Positions 1 to 8,041 of a stretch of DNA of 64,000 bases are shown here, piece by piece. Positions within the stretch are counted from its first letter, which is position 1. Each line of letters begins with the position of its first letter. The stretch is from Marinactinospora thermotolerans DSM 45154 (GTDB lineage: Bacteria > Actinomycetota > Actinomycetes > Streptosporangiales > Streptosporangiaceae): NCBI RefSeq assembly GCF_900167435.1, contig NZ_FUWS01000003.1:124001-188000 (forward strand), read 5' to 3'. The position numbers were made by a program, and so were the translations under genes. The notes under the pieces are model-generated. The model made no database searches. It was not told the origin of the DNA and saw only the letters and a list, made by a program, of their open reading frames with translations.

Positions 1-2
1 GG

Positions 3-203
3 GCCGTCCAGTGCCTCGAAGGACCCCGGCACACCCGGGGGACGCCGCCCGGCGTCGTGGAGACCGACTCCCTCACCTGGCTGGCCCTGGCCGCGGGCAC
101 GCTCGTCTGGGAGGAGGCCGTGGCCGGCGGCCGGGTGACGGCGAGCGGGGTCCGCGCCGACATCGGCCCGCTCCTCCCCCTGTGGGGACCGCCCTCCCGC
201 TGA
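3..203 (+). CDS. Sterol-carrier/mycothiol-maleylpyruvate isomerase-type protein, C-terminal end only
   Basis: The window opens inside this gene; 66 codons remain before TGA at 201-203. The visible tail contains a segment reading [19 protein letters not shown] followed by a charged stretch and [10 protein letters not shown]. This resembles the C-terminal part of actinobacterial sterol carrier family (SCP2-like/TIGR03083-related) proteins encoded just upstream of purF in many actinomycetes. The N-terminal half, which would decide the family, is outside the window, so the substrate and role cannot be stated. It is co-directional with purF, 64 bases away, but purF has its own promoter-like sequence in the gap. 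Confidence 0.6.
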   Translation, partial: AVQCLEGPRHTRGTPPGVVETDSLTWLALAAGTLVWEEAVAGGRVTASGVRADIGPLLPLWGPPSR

Positions 204-229
204 CCCTCACGGGTCCGCGGGAGACCCGC

Positions 230-261
230 TTGACACGGCCCGGGCCATCAACCACTAAGCT
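230..261 (+). promoter_or_regulatory. Candidate purF promoter
   Basis: A consensus -35 TTGACA lies at 230-235 and TAAGCT (fits TANNNT) at 256-261. The 20-base spacer is longer than the usual 17-18. The -10-like hexamer ends 6 bases before the GTG start of purF, which would give a leaderless or nearly leaderless message. No transcript data support this. Confidence 0.4.
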
Positions 262-267
262 GAAGGC

Positions 268-1746
268 GTGTCGCATCCCGACGGCCGGCTCAGCATGGAC
301 ATCGATCCACTCGAACGCGGACCGCAGGACGCCTGTGGAGTGTTCGGGGTCTGGGCTCCCGGCGAAGAAGTCAGCAAGCTCACCTACTTCGGTCTTTACG
401 CCCTGCAGCACCGCGGACAGGAGTCCGCAGGCATCGCCTTGAGCGATGGCGAGCGCATCGTCGTCTACAAGGACATGGGACTGGTCTCCCAGGTCTTCAA
501 CGAAGCGACGCTCGACTCGCTGCGGGGTTACCTGGCCATCGGCCACTGCCGCTACTCCACGACCGGCTCCCCGGTGTGGGAGAACGCACAGCCGACCTTC
601 TACACCGCCCGCGACGGGGGACTGGCCCTCGGCCACAACGGCAACCTCATCAACACCCCCGAACTCGCGGCGATGCTGCCCTCCGACAGGCTCACCGCGA
701 CGACCGACACCGAGGTCCTGACCAGCCTGCTCGCCGCGCAGTCCGACCGCACCACCGAGGAAGCGGCCCTGGAGCTGCTGCCCCGGGTCAAGGGGGCGTT
801 CTCCCTCGTCTTCATGGACGAGCACACCCTCTACGCGGCCCGCGATCCGCAGGGCATCCGCCCGCTCGTCCTGGGACGGCTCGAGGGTGGCGGCTGGGTC
901 GTGGCCAGCGAGACCGCCGCCCTCGACATCGTGGGCGCCACCGTGGTCCGCGAGGTCGAGCCCGGTGAGATGTTGACCGTGGACGACCGCGGGGTCCGCT
1001 CGCTGCGCTTCGCCCCGGCGGCGCCCAAGGGCTGCCTGTTCGAGTACGTCTACCTCGCACGCCCCGACACCACGATCGCCGGGCGCAACGTCAACTCCAC
1101 CCGCGTGGAGGTGGGACGCCGTCTCGCCCGCCAGCACCCGGCCGAGGCCGACATCGTCATCCCGGTGCCCGAGTCCGGCACCCCGGCCGCCGTCGGCTAC
1201 GCCGAGGGAAGCGGCATCCCGTTCGCCCAGGGCCTGGTCAAGAACTCCTACGTGGGCCGGACCTTCATCCAGCCCAGCCAGACACTGCGCCAGCTGGGCA
1301 TCCGGCTGAAGCTCAACCCGCTGCGCGACGTCATCGCCGGCAAGCGCCTGGTCGTCGTGGACGACTCGATCGTGCGGGGCAACACCCAGCGCGCCCTCGT
1401 GCGGATGCTGCGCGAGGCCGGCGCCGCGGAGGTCCACGTGCGGATCTCCAGCCCGCCGGTGATGTGGCCCTGCTACTACGGCATCGACTTCGCCACGAAG
1501 GCCGAGCTGATCGCGGGGAACCTGTCCAACGAGGAGATCCGCACCTCGATCGACGCGGACTCCCTGGGCTACATCTCCCTGGACGAGCTCATCGCGGCCA
1601 CCGAGGTGCCCAAGGACCGGCTGTGCCGCGCCTGTTTCGACGGCGTCTACCCGATCGAGGTCGACGAGGACTCCCGGGGCAAGTACCTGCTGGAGAAGTC
1701 CTGCGGCGTCCCCGGAAGCGCGGCGCCCTCCCCCGCTTCCCGGTAG
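268..1746 (+). CDS. purF: Amidophosphoribosyltransferase (purine biosynthesis, first committed step)
   Basis: Transfers the amide nitrogen of glutamine to PRPP to make phosphoribosylamine in the cytoplasm. Seen: a 22-residue N-terminal propeptide before Cys23 of DACGVFGVW, the Ntn-type catalytic cysteine exposed by propeptide cleavage; the glutaminase fold with ALQHRGQESAG; the PRPP loop VVVDDSIVRGNT starting near residue 362; and cysteines in KGCLFEY, WPCYYG and CRACFDG that fit the 4Fe-4S-containing PurF class. The 492-residue length is normal for that class. Start: GTG at 268; an in-frame ATG at 295 would shorten the propeptide to 13 residues and is a reasonable alternative. purM follows after 85 bases, as in other actinomycetes. 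Confidence 0.96.
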   Translation: MSHPDGRLSMDIDPLERGPQDACGVFGVWAPGEEVSKLTYFGLYALQHRGQESAGIALSDGERIVVYKDMGLVSQVFNEATLDSLRGYLAIGHCRYSTTGSPVWENAQPTFYTARDGGLALGHNGNLINTPELAAMLPSDRLTATTDTEVLTSLLAAQSDRTTEEAALELLPRVKGAFSLVFMDEHTLYAARDPQGIRPLVLGRLEGGGWVVASETAALDIVGATVVREVEPGEMLTVDDRGVRSLRFAPAAPKGCLFEYVYLARPDTTIAGRNVNSTRVEVGRRLARQHPAEADIVIPVPESGTPAAVGYAEGSGIPFAQGLVKNSYVGRTFIQPSQTLRQLGIRLKLNPLRDVIAGKRLVVVDDSIVRGNTQRALVRMLREAGAAEVHVRISSPPVMWPCYYGIDFATKAELIAGNLSNEEIRTSIDADSLGYISLDELIAATEVPKDRLCRACFDGVYPIEVDEDSRGKYLLEKSCGVPGSAAPSPASR

Positions 1747-1831
1747 TCCCGTCCTCCCCGGGAATCGTCCCGGGGTCGTGTCCCGTGGGCCGCTCCCGTG
1801 GGACGATCGCCGATCGACTGAGAGGTTTCGC

Positions 1832-2887
1832 GTGGCAGAGGGTGCCAACACCACTCCGGCGTACGCCGCCGCCGGCGTCGACATCGCCGCGGGTGAGCGC
1901 GCCGTCGACCTGATGAAGAAGCACGTGTCGCGGACCACGCGGCCCGAGCTCGTCACCGACGCCAGCGGGTTCGCCGGGCTGTTCCGGCTCGACGTGGGAC
2001 GTTACGAGTCCCCGGTCCTGGCCACGTCCACCGACGGCGTGGGCACCAAGGTCCTGCTCGCCCAGGCGCTGGACCGGCACGACACGATCGGCATCGACCT
2101 CGTCGGCATGGTCATCGACGACCTGGTGGTCAGCGGCGCCGAACCGCTGTTCATGACCGACTACATCGCCTGCGGCAAGGTCGTGCCCGAGCGGATCGCC
2201 GAGATCGTCGGCGGGATCGCCGAGGGGTGCGTCCAGGCCGGATGCGCCCTGATCGGCGGAGAGACGGCGGAGCACCCCGGGGCCATGGCACCGGACGAGT
2301 ACGACCTGGCCGGAGCCGGGACCGGTGTCGTGGAGGCCGGGGCGATCCTGGGCCCCGACCGGGTCCGCGAGGGGGATGTGGTCGTGGCCCTGGCCTCGTC
2401 GGGTCCGCACTCCAACGGCTACTCGCTCATCCGCCACGTCGTGGACCAGGCGGGGCTGGACCTGCGCTCCCACGTCCCCGAACTGGGCGGCGAGCTGGGA
2501 GAGGTCCTGCTCACGCCGACCCGTATCTACGCCAAGGACTGCCTCGCGCTCGTCTCCGAGGTCGAGGCCCACGCCTTCGCCCACATCACCGGCGGCGGAC
2601 TGGCCTCGAACCTCGAACGGTCGCTGCCGCCGGGGCTGGACGCGGTCCTCGACCGCGGCACCTGGACGCCGGCGCCCGTGTTCTCGTTCATCGCCGAGCA
2701 GGGGGGCGTGTCACGGGAGGACATGGAGGCCACGTTCAACATGGGGGTGGGGATGGCCGCGATCATCGCCCCCGACGACGCCGACCGCGCGATCGCGCTG
2801 CTCGCCGACCGTGGCGTGGAGGCGTGGTCCATGGGATATGTCACGACCGGCACCGGACGGGTACGGCTCGACGGTGACCACCGCTGA
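1832..2887 (+). CDS. purM: Phosphoribosylformylglycinamidine cyclo-ligase (AIR synthetase)
   Basis: Closes the imidazole ring of AIR from FGAM with ATP. The 351-residue protein shows the AIRS-family STDGVGTK glycine-rich motif near residues 66-73, DLVGMVIDDLVVSGAEPL, the GGETAEHPG segment and the ITGGGLASNLER motif of the C-terminal domain. GTG at 1832 is chosen because AGAGG lies about 8 bases upstream and the product then begins AEGANTTPAYAAAGVDI, the usual N-terminus; an upstream in-frame ATG at 1778 would add unconserved residues. It is co-directional with purF and ends just before a hairpin that separates it from the convergent DUF3073 gene. Confidence 0.95.
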   Translation: MAEGANTTPAYAAAGVDIAAGERAVDLMKKHVSRTTRPELVTDASGFAGLFRLDVGRYESPVLATSTDGVGTKVLLAQALDRHDTIGIDLVGMVIDDLVVSGAEPLFMTDYIACGKVVPERIAEIVGGIAEGCVQAGCALIGGETAEHPGAMAPDEYDLAGAGTGVVEAGAILGPDRVREGDVVVALASSGPHSNGYSLIRHVVDQAGLDLRSHVPELGGELGEVLLTPTRIYAKDCLALVSEVEAHAFAHITGGGLASNLERSLPPGLDAVLDRGTWTPAPVFSFIAEQGGVSREDMEATFNMGVGMAAIIAPDDADRAIALLADRGVEAWSMGYVTTGTGRVRLDGDHR

Positions 2888-2956
2888 ACACCGCGCCTCC
2901 GGGCCCGCGCGACCGCGGGTCCGGGGGCGGGCATGTCCGGCCGGAAACACAGACAA

Positions 2957-2990
2957 GCCGGTCCGGTCCACCGAGGTGGTCCGAACCGGC
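2957..2990. terminator. Hairpin between convergent purM and DUF3073
   Basis: An imperfect inverted repeat pairs GCCGGTCCGGTCCACC with GGTGGTCCGAACCGGC around a 2-base loop centre (GA). It lies between two converging genes and has no T-tract, so it could be a bidirectional transcription end without a classical U-run. Confidence 0.5.
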
Positions 2991-3060
2991 TGTATCCGCC
3001 TGCTATCAGCGGACCCGGTCACGCGGCATGCGCGTACTGTCGACGGAACGGCGCGCCGAC

Positions 3061-3330
3061 TCAGCGAAGGCGGTCCGAACGCTCGGACCCGTCCTCGGCC
3101 GTGTCGTCGCCGTCCGCATACTTGTCGGCATAGTCCGCATAACGTTCGACCAGGTCGTCGTAAGGGTCCTCATAGGTGTCGCCGGGTGAGCCCGAAGGCT
3201 TCGACGACGACACGTCTTCCTCAGCGACACCCAGCTCTGCCCGCAGCCGGTCGAGGTCGGTGGCGCCGGCGCTGTACTTCAACCGCCGGGCGACCTTCTG
3301 CTGCTTGGCCTTGGCTCGGCCGCGCCCCAT
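3061..3330 (-). CDS. DUF3073 family protein
   Basis: An 89-residue protein starting MGRGRAKAKQQKVARRLKYS, the very basic N-terminus diagnostic of DUF3073, followed by TDLDRLRAELGV and an acidic tyrosine-rich tail (DPYDDLVERYADYADKYADGDD). The family is nearly universal in actinomycetes and typically sits next to purM and bldC, as here; its function is unknown. The split between a lysine/arginine-rich head and an aspartate-rich tail suggests nucleic-acid contact or a disordered regulator, but that is a guess. ATG at 3328-3330 is the only plausible start. Confidence 0.9.
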   Translation of the reverse strand: MGRGRAKAKQQKVARRLKYSAGATDLDRLRAELGVAEEDVSSSKPSGSPGDTYEDPYDDLVERYADYADKYADGDDTAEDGSERSDRLR

Positions 3331-3743
3331 TGGCTCGACCCCCTCAACGATTGGGTTTTCCCAAACCCCAGATCACTAGCAAAACCGCAATGCCGGGCTG
3401 ACGGCCGTCACCGCACTGACGACAGGCGCCAGCTTACGTACGGATACAACCGTACCCGGTTTGGAACCAACCTGCCTACGCCGCCCGCGGATAAGCGCTC
3501 GTGCCGCGCGCCACCACGCCTGTGGTGGCTCCGCTCGGGCGCGTCTGGAACTCAGCCGGAAACACGCATATGTTCGCGCTCGCCACCCTCCGGTTGTCGG
3601 TTCGCGGGCTCATACGGCTCCCCGGTTGCCGACTTCCCGTCCGGCGGCCGTCAGGGCCAGGGTACCCCCTCCGCCCGGAAGTGCCCTCGTGGGGAATCCC
3701 CGAACGGCACCCCTCGGGGAGAGGCGTGTGCCACGATGCGTTC
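3331..3743. other. Intergenic region between divergent DUF3073 and the bldC-adjacent gene
   Basis: No coding region is convincing. It holds the inverted repeat TTGGG-TTTT-CCCAA at 3351-3364, 20 bases upstream of the DUF3073 start, and GTACGG-ATACAA-CCGTAC at 3438-3455. Both could be operators or leader hairpins of DUF3073. No clear promoter hexamers were found. Confidence 0.5.
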
Positions 3744-4679
3744 GTGCTGCCCTACACGGCCTATTTCCGCATCTACCAGCCCGTGATCGCCTACTCCAGC
3801 CGTGAGCGCGCCTACTGGCGGGCCTACGCCCAGTCCCCGCACCGCCCCCGCAGGGCCGAGGCCGTGGCGGCCGAGCACGAGGAGTCACTGCGCAGACTGG
3901 TCACCTCCCCGCCGACCGTCGCGCCCTCCCGCGAGAGCGGTGACGCCTACGTGCGGCGTTCGGGCGGCGAGCTGTTCGTGTGTCCGTGGCAGACGAGATT
4001 GCGTTCCTGGCTGGCGTTGCGGGAGTTCCGGGCGACGACCTCGGCGCGGGTCGCCTCGGCCTTCGTCCCCGAGGCCGTGGTCGAGGCCGCCGAGGCCGAC
4101 GCCGAACGGCACCTCGGCCGTGGAGAGGACAGCCGTCCCCAGATCCTGACGAGCCGGTGGACGGTCCCCACCGCCTGGTTCGTCCCGTTCGGCGCCGAGG
4201 AGCGCTGTCTCGTCCTGGGGGGCCGGCGGGAGTGGGATCCGGCGCTGGAGGGACCGGGGACCTTCCCGGGGGAGCCGTCCTCCGCCCTCCCCGTCGAGGA
4301 GCCGGCCCCGCGGTCCGCCGAGTCGGCGGCGACGCGCGCGTTGTTGTACGTGACGGAGATGGGCACGGCGCGGCGCAGGTTGGAAAGGGCCGTGCGCGTG
4401 CTGCGCGGTGTCCCGGACGGCGAGGGGTCGCTCGCCGCGGTCGAACGGCTGGAGGACTGGCTGACGGCCGTGGCCCACCCGCGGGCGTTGCTGGAGCTGG
4501 ACTACGGCGGCCTGGTCCACCTGCTCGGCGACGCGGAGCTCCGCGACGACCACTCGGCGGCCGAGGTCGAGGCGGCGCTCACCGGGCTGGAGACCGGCCA
4601 GGAGGCGGTGACGTTGGCGGCGCATCGGCGTCTCGTCCGGCGCTGGCGCGCGGTACAGGCGCTGGAACGCGCGAACTGA
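3744..4679 (+). CDS. Conserved actinobacterial protein of unknown function next to bldC
   Basis: About 311 residues from GTG 3744, beginning VLPYTAYFRIYQPVIAYSSR; an in-frame GTG at 3726 has a closer purine-rich stretch upstream and is an alternative. It has no signal peptide or membrane helix and is rich in Arg, Glu and Ala, with a helical C-terminal half. Position between DUF3073 and bldC matches the uncharacterised gene found at this place in Streptomyces, and I use only that synteny. I recognise no catalytic motif. It ends before an intrinsic terminator at 4755-4775. Confidence 0.7.
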   Translation: MLPYTAYFRIYQPVIAYSSRERAYWRAYAQSPHRPRRAEAVAAEHEESLRRLVTSPPTVAPSRESGDAYVRRSGGELFVCPWQTRLRSWLALREFRATTSARVASAFVPEAVVEAAEADAERHLGRGEDSRPQILTSRWTVPTAWFVPFGAEERCLVLGGRREWDPALEGPGTFPGEPSSALPVEEPAPRSAESAATRALLYVTEMGTARRRLERAVRVLRGVPDGEGSLAAVERLEDWLTAVAHPRALLELDYGGLVHLLGDAELRDDHSAAEVEAALTGLETGQEAVTLAAHRRLVRRWRAVQALERAN

Positions 4680-4754
4680 CCCCGCTTGCGGCTGCTCCGG
4701 CACCCGCTCAGATCCGAAACCTCATCACATTCGCCCCTCGTCCCCCTCGCCCCG

Positions 4755-4775
4755 AACCTGGTGTACCAGGTTTTT
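4755..4775 (+). terminator. Intrinsic terminator of the bldC-adjacent gene
   Basis: AACCTGG (4755-4761), loop TGTA, CCAGGTT (4766-4772) runs straight into a T-tract. This is a textbook Rho-independent terminator, 75 bases past the stop codon, and it isolates bldC transcription from the upstream gene. Confidence 0.85.
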
Positions 4776-5255
4776 CCTGACGTGATTCTTAATCTCGAAG
4801 GGGTAGAGGTGGGATGAGTGCGGATGAGTCACCACACTTGACGCCATCTTTGCTGAAACTGGGCATAGCACCCAATAGATGACGACGTAGACTGTGGCCA
4901 ACTCGTTACAGAGAGCACTCTGAGTAACCGAAAACCCGTACTACGCCGAGAGATCGGCACGGTAACCGGGAGTCTCCAACCCTCCGTTCCCCGCCCCGGG
5001 GACGTCCCGAACGCCCCCCGTTAGAGCCGGTGAACGAGCCGGATTGAAGATTCCCCAGCCAGGTGAACGCCGTTTCAGGCCGAGTGGACCTAGCACTTTC
5101 GGGCCGCCGGATCGAGAAAAACAGGGCCGGAGAACGAAGTTTTGACCGAATACGCCACATGCCACTAAACGTGTCGCTAGAATCACTCAGCGTGACGCAC
5201 CGCATGTGTGACTTTGGATCTCCCATCCAGCAAAGTCGCGTTAAGTGGTCGCGTA

Positions 5256-5299
5256 ATCACCTCGGGTGATGCCAATATAGACCTAGAGGGCAATATTGG
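5256..5299. promoter_or_regulatory. Two symmetric elements upstream of bldC
   Basis: ATCACC-TCG-GGTGAT (5256-5270) is a perfect 6-bp inverted repeat, and CCAATAT (5272-5278) pairs with ATATTGG (5293-5299) across 14 bases. The second overlaps the -35 of the candidate bldC promoter, as an operator would. Which protein binds is unknown. Confidence 0.4.
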
Positions 5300-5324
5300 A
5301 CATCCGGGCCAAGTGCCAGGATAA
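5296..5324 (+). promoter_or_regulatory. Candidate bldC promoter
   Basis: TTGGAC (5296-5301), a 17-base spacer and GGATAA (5319-5324) form a housekeeping-like promoter. The predicted transcript would start near 5331 and carry a short leader containing the strong ribosome-binding site GGAGGAGAGG ahead of the ATG at 5368. Confidence 0.45.
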
Positions 5325-5367
5325 GGCTCAGGATCGGCACACAGATCCAGGAGGAGAGGCCGTACAC

Positions 5368-5571
5368 ATGTCAACTCGCACGCCCGAGGCGGAGCCCCTG
5401 TTGACCCCTGCCGAGGTCGCCACCATGTTCCGCGTGGACCCCAAGACCGTCACGCGCTGGGCAAAGGCGGGCAAGCTGACCTCGATTCGGACCCTGGGTG
5501 GCCACCGCCGCTACCGCGAGACCGAAGTCCGTGCGCTGCTGGCCGGGATCCCCAACCAGCGCGCGGAGTAA
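5368..5571 (+). CDS. bldC: Developmental transcriptional regulator BldC (MerR-type helix-turn-helix)
   Basis: A 67-residue protein consisting almost only of a MerR-like winged helix-turn-helix: LLTPAEVATMFRVDPKTVTR is the helix-turn-helix, followed by WAKAGKLTSIRTLGGHRRYRE, the wing. It lacks the dimerisation coiled coil and effector domain of true MerR proteins, as BldC does. In Streptomyces BldC binds DNA cooperatively on direct repeats and holds back entry into development; the same role here is an inference from near-identity of the core. The ATG has the strong site GGAGGAGAGG 9 bases upstream. It is monocistronic, ending before a hairpin at 5630. Confidence 0.96.
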   Translation: MSTRTPEAEPLLTPAEVATMFRVDPKTVTRWAKAGKLTSIRTLGGHRRYRETEVRALLAGIPNQRAE

Positions 5572-5629
5572 CCTCCCCCTCCCACACCGTATCCGGGGGG
5601 ATGAACGGGGGGAGAACCTGTCCGACCAC

Positions 5630-5666
5630 CGAGGGCGGGGCGCCGGAGACGAGCGCCCCGCCCTCG
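5630..5666. terminator. Strong hairpin after bldC
   Basis: Fourteen perfectly paired bases (CGAGGGCGGGGCGC with GCGCCCCGCCCTCG) around a 9-base loop lie 58 bases after bldC and 44 bases before the end of the convergent TetR gene. No T-tract follows; it probably ends transcription from both sides. Confidence 0.65.
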
Positions 5667-5709
5667 TCGCGTCCGCCCGCCCCTACGCACCAGTGGCGGT
5701 CGCCCCGGC

Positions 5710-6276
5710 CTACCGGAGCAGCGCCAGCGCCGCGGTGGCGGCGCGGGAGAAGGGGTCGTCGACGACCCCCATGCCCGCCGTCACGAGCGCGCCCTCGTAC
5801 AACAGCAGCATGTGCTCGGCGACCCGGCGCGGCTCGGCGATCCCGGCCTCGTCCACCAGCTCGGCGAACAGGGCCAGCATCCAGCGCTTGTGCCCGACGA
5901 TCACCGCGTAGGCCGGGTGCGCGGGGTCGCTGATCTCCGCGTGCGCGTTGATCATGGCGCACCCCTTGCTCCCCCGTACCCGCGCCCATTCCGCCGCGGC
6001 GGCGAAGACCGCTTCCAGCCGGGCCTCGGGTGTGCCGTCGGCCGCGCGGAGGTAGCCGTCGAGAAGCTCCCGCCATTGGACGTCCCGGGCGGAGAGGTAC
6101 TCCACGACCAACCGCTCCTTGGAGCCGAAGCGGTCATAGAGCGTCTTCTTCGTGACGCCGGCGCGTTCGGCGATGGCGTCGACCCCCACCGCGTGGATCC
6201 CACGCTCGTAGAAGAGTTCCGAGGCGGCCGCAAGGAGGGCGCGCGCCTTCGGGGTCCACTCGATCACCGCAGCCAT
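5710..6276 (-). CDS. TetR-family repressor, probably of the divergent EamA exporter
   Basis: 188 residues. The N-terminal helix-turn-helix reads ALLAAASELFYERGIHAVGVD, AIAERAGVTKKTLYDRFGSKERLV, typical TetR_N; the C-terminal ligand-binding part includes WARVRGSKGCAMINAHAEISDPAHPA, which resembles the TetR group that controls small exporters. It starts 48 bases from the divergent EamA gene. Reading the minus strand, TAATCT ends 7 bases before the ATG, so the message is probably leaderless. The shared intergenic inverted repeat (CTGTATA...TATACAG) is the likely operator. Ligand unknown. Confidence 0.85.
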   Translation of the reverse strand: MAAVIEWTPKARALLAAASELFYERGIHAVGVDAIAERAGVTKKTLYDRFGSKERLVVEYLSARDVQWRELLDGYLRAADGTPEARLEAVFAAAAEWARVRGSKGCAMINAHAEISDPAHPAYAVIVGHKRWMLALFAELVDEAGIAEPRRVAEHMLLLYEGALVTAGMGVVDDPFSRAATAALALLR

Positions 6277-6283
6277 ACACCAG

Positions 6284-6336
6284 AGATTACCGCCGAGGTA
6301 GACCGAACTGTATAGTCCGGGGATATGGGTATACAG
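6284..6336. promoter_or_regulatory. Divergent promoters and operator of the TetR/EamA pair
   Basis: Plus strand: TATAGT at 6311-6316 lies 8 bases before the EamA ATG. Minus strand: TAATCT at 6289-6284 lies 7 bases before the TetR ATG. CTGTATA (6308-6314) and TATACAG (6330-6336) form an inverted repeat with a 15-base spacer that covers the exporter's -10 and start codon, so a bound repressor would block both initiation steps. Confidence 0.5.
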
Positions 6337-7293
6337 ATCGGTATAGTCACGAGATCCCGGACGTGGGTCACCGGAGCACTCGCCGTACTGTTCGTACTCT
6401 GCTGGTCGTCGGGGTTCATCGGCGCCAAGCTCGGAGCCGCGGACGCCCCGGTCACCACCGTGCTGATGTGGCGCTTCGTCCCCCTCGCGCTCGCGCTCCT
6501 GCCCTTCCTCCTGGCCCAGGTGCGGCAGTCGGCGGCGCACCGGCGGATACCCGGGCTCGGCCGCCACGTCCTCATCGGGATCCTGTCCCAATCGGTCTAC
6601 CTGCTGACCGTCTACTGGGCCATCGAGCTCGGGGTCGGCACGGGCACCACCGCGCTCATCGACGGTGTCCAGCCGCTGGTCGCGGCCGCGCTCGTGGGTC
6701 CCCTGCTCGGTGTCGCCGTGACCGGACGGCAGTGGGCGGGGCTGGCGCTCGGGCTCGTCGGCGTGGTGCTCGTCATCTGGTCCGACGCCGCCTCAGCGGG
6801 ACAGGCGCCGGCGTGGGCCTACCTGGTGCCCTTCCTCGGCATGCTCGGCCTCGTCGCCTCCACGATCGTCGAACGCCGGGCCCCCGCGCCGATGCCCCCG
6901 CTGCGCGCGCTGGCGATCCACTGCTCGACCTCCGCCGTGGTGTTCACCGGCCTCGCGATCGCCACCGGAACCGCGGTCCCGCCCGCGTCCGGATCGTTCT
7001 GGCTGGCCCTGGCCTGGCTGCTGGTGTTCGCCACCTTCGGCGGTTATGGCCTCTACTGGCTGCTGGTCGAGCGCATCGGCGTCACGCCCGTCAACGGCCT
7101 GATGTTCCTCATCGCACCGGTCACCTCGGTGTGGGGAGGCGTCATGTTCGACGAACCGTTCACCCCCCTCACCGCCGTCGGACTCGCCCTCGCGCTCGTC
7201 GCGGCCCTGGTCGCCGGTATGGTCCGGGACGGAACCAGGCCCCCGAAAGGGGAGCGTGACGCCCAGCCGGCCGGGCGGAGACTTCGGATCTAG
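6325..7293 (+). CDS. EamA/DMT-family metabolite exporter
   Basis: 322 residues with about ten hydrophobic segments in two repeated EamA halves (first half around residues 15-145, second 155-300), the drug/metabolite transporter layout. Typical signatures include CWSSGFIGAKLG in helix 1 and YWLLVERIGVTPVNGLMFLIAPVTSVWGG written here only in parts. Members export amino acids, small metabolites or drugs; the substrate cannot be read from sequence. Divergent to its likely TetR repressor. The stop codon TAG overlaps the stop of the convergent ABC gene by sharing CTAG, with no terminator between. Confidence 0.85.
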   Translation: MGIQIGIVTRSRTWVTGALAVLFVLCWSSGFIGAKLGAADAPVTTVLMWRFVPLALALLPFLLAQVRQSAAHRRIPGLGRHVLIGILSQSVYLLTVYWAIELGVGTGTTALIDGVQPLVAAALVGPLLGVAVTGRQWAGLALGLVGVVLVIWSDAASAGQAPAWAYLVPFLGMLGLVASTIVERRAPAPMPPLRALAIHCSTSAVVFTGLAIATGTAVPPASGSFWLALAWLLVFATFGGYGLYWLLVERIGVTPVNGLMFLIAPVTSVWGGVMFDEPFTPLTAVGLALALVAALVAGMVRDGTRPPKGERDAQPAGRRLRI

Positions 7294-8030
7294 TGGTCGA
7301 GGCCCGGGGTCGCCTCCAGCAGCCGGGTGAGTTCGGGGGCGGCCCCGGCCAGCCCACCGACCGGAACGTCGGCGACCACGCGCCCCTCCTCCAACGCGAC
7401 GACCCGGTCGGCCAGGCGCAGCGCCACCCGCAGGTCGTGGGTGACCAGGACGAGCGCGCGGTGGCCGCGCTCGACCGCCAGGACGTCGAGAACCCGCTCC
7501 TGGGCCAAGACGTCGAGACCGCTCGTCGGCTCGTCGGCGAGCAGCACGTCAGGGTCGGTCGCCAGGGCCCGGGCGATGGCGACGCGCTGGCGTTCCCCAC
7601 CGGACAGCGTCACCGGCCGCCGCCCCGCCATCCCGGGGTCGAGCCCCACCCGGGCGAACAGCTCGAAGACGTCGGTCCCCCGGTCACCCACCGCCTCGGC
7701 CACCACCTCTCCGGCGGTGTAGCGCGGGTCGAAAGAACTCAGCGCGTCCTGCGGAATCCAGCCGAACCGCCGTCGAACCGCCCGGCGCTCACGCTCCGAC
7801 ACCGCCCAGACGTCCACGCCCCCCACGGTGACCCGCCCCGTGTGCGGCCGGTCCAAGGCCGCCAGGACCCCGACAAGCGTGGACTTGCCCGAACCGCTGC
7901 GGCCCACGACCGCCACCGACTCCCCCGCGGCGACGTCCAGATCCACTCCGCGCAGCGCCTCGATCCGGCGACGCCCCGCGGTGAGGACCCGCCCCACCCC
8001 GCGACAGGAGACCAACGCCTCGTCCCGCAC
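7290..8030 (-). CDS. ABC transporter ATP-binding protein (DppF/NikE type), last gene of the operon
   Basis: About 246 residues with Walker A GRSGSGKS at 43-50, Q-loop WIPQDALSSFDPR, signature LSGGERQR, Walker B VLLADEPTSGLD and switch His in LVTHDL. It powers import by the peptide/nickel-type transporter encoded upstream. GTG at 8030 is preferred because AGGAGG sits 6 bases upstream; an in-frame ATG at 8045 overlaps the stop of the preceding ATPase (ATGA) and would add five residues. The protein lacks the C-terminal oligopeptide-transporter extension usual in DppF, which is more like the nickel/metallophore branch. Confidence 0.88.
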   Translation of the reverse strand: MRDEALVSCRGVGRVLTAGRRRIEALRGVDLDVAAGESVAVVGRSGSGKSTLVGVLAALDRPHTGRVTVGGVDVWAVSERERRAVRRRFGWIPQDALSSFDPRYTAGEVVAEAVGDRGTDVFELFARVGLDPGMAGRRPVTLSGGERQRVAIARALATDPDVLLADEPTSGLDVLAQERVLDVLAVERGHRALVLVTHDLRVALRLADRVVALEEGRVVADVPVGGLAGAAPELTRLLEATPGLDH

Positions 8031-8041
8031 CGTTCCCCTCC

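Larger units (their letters stand above)
4680..5367. other. Long region upstream of bldC
   Basis: About 690 bases, noticeably richer in A+T than its surroundings and without a believable gene. It contains the terminator of the preceding gene, a TTGACG at 4838-4843, a short direct repeat GGATGAG-TGC-GGATGAG near 4812-4828, and paired symmetric elements close to bldC (annotated separately). Such a long untranslated region fits a developmentally regulated gene with more than one promoter. Confidence 0.5.

Noticed and set aside
73-1956. 627-codon minus-strand frame opposite purF
   Set aside because: Shadow of purF, whose catalytic and PRPP motifs are on the plus strand.
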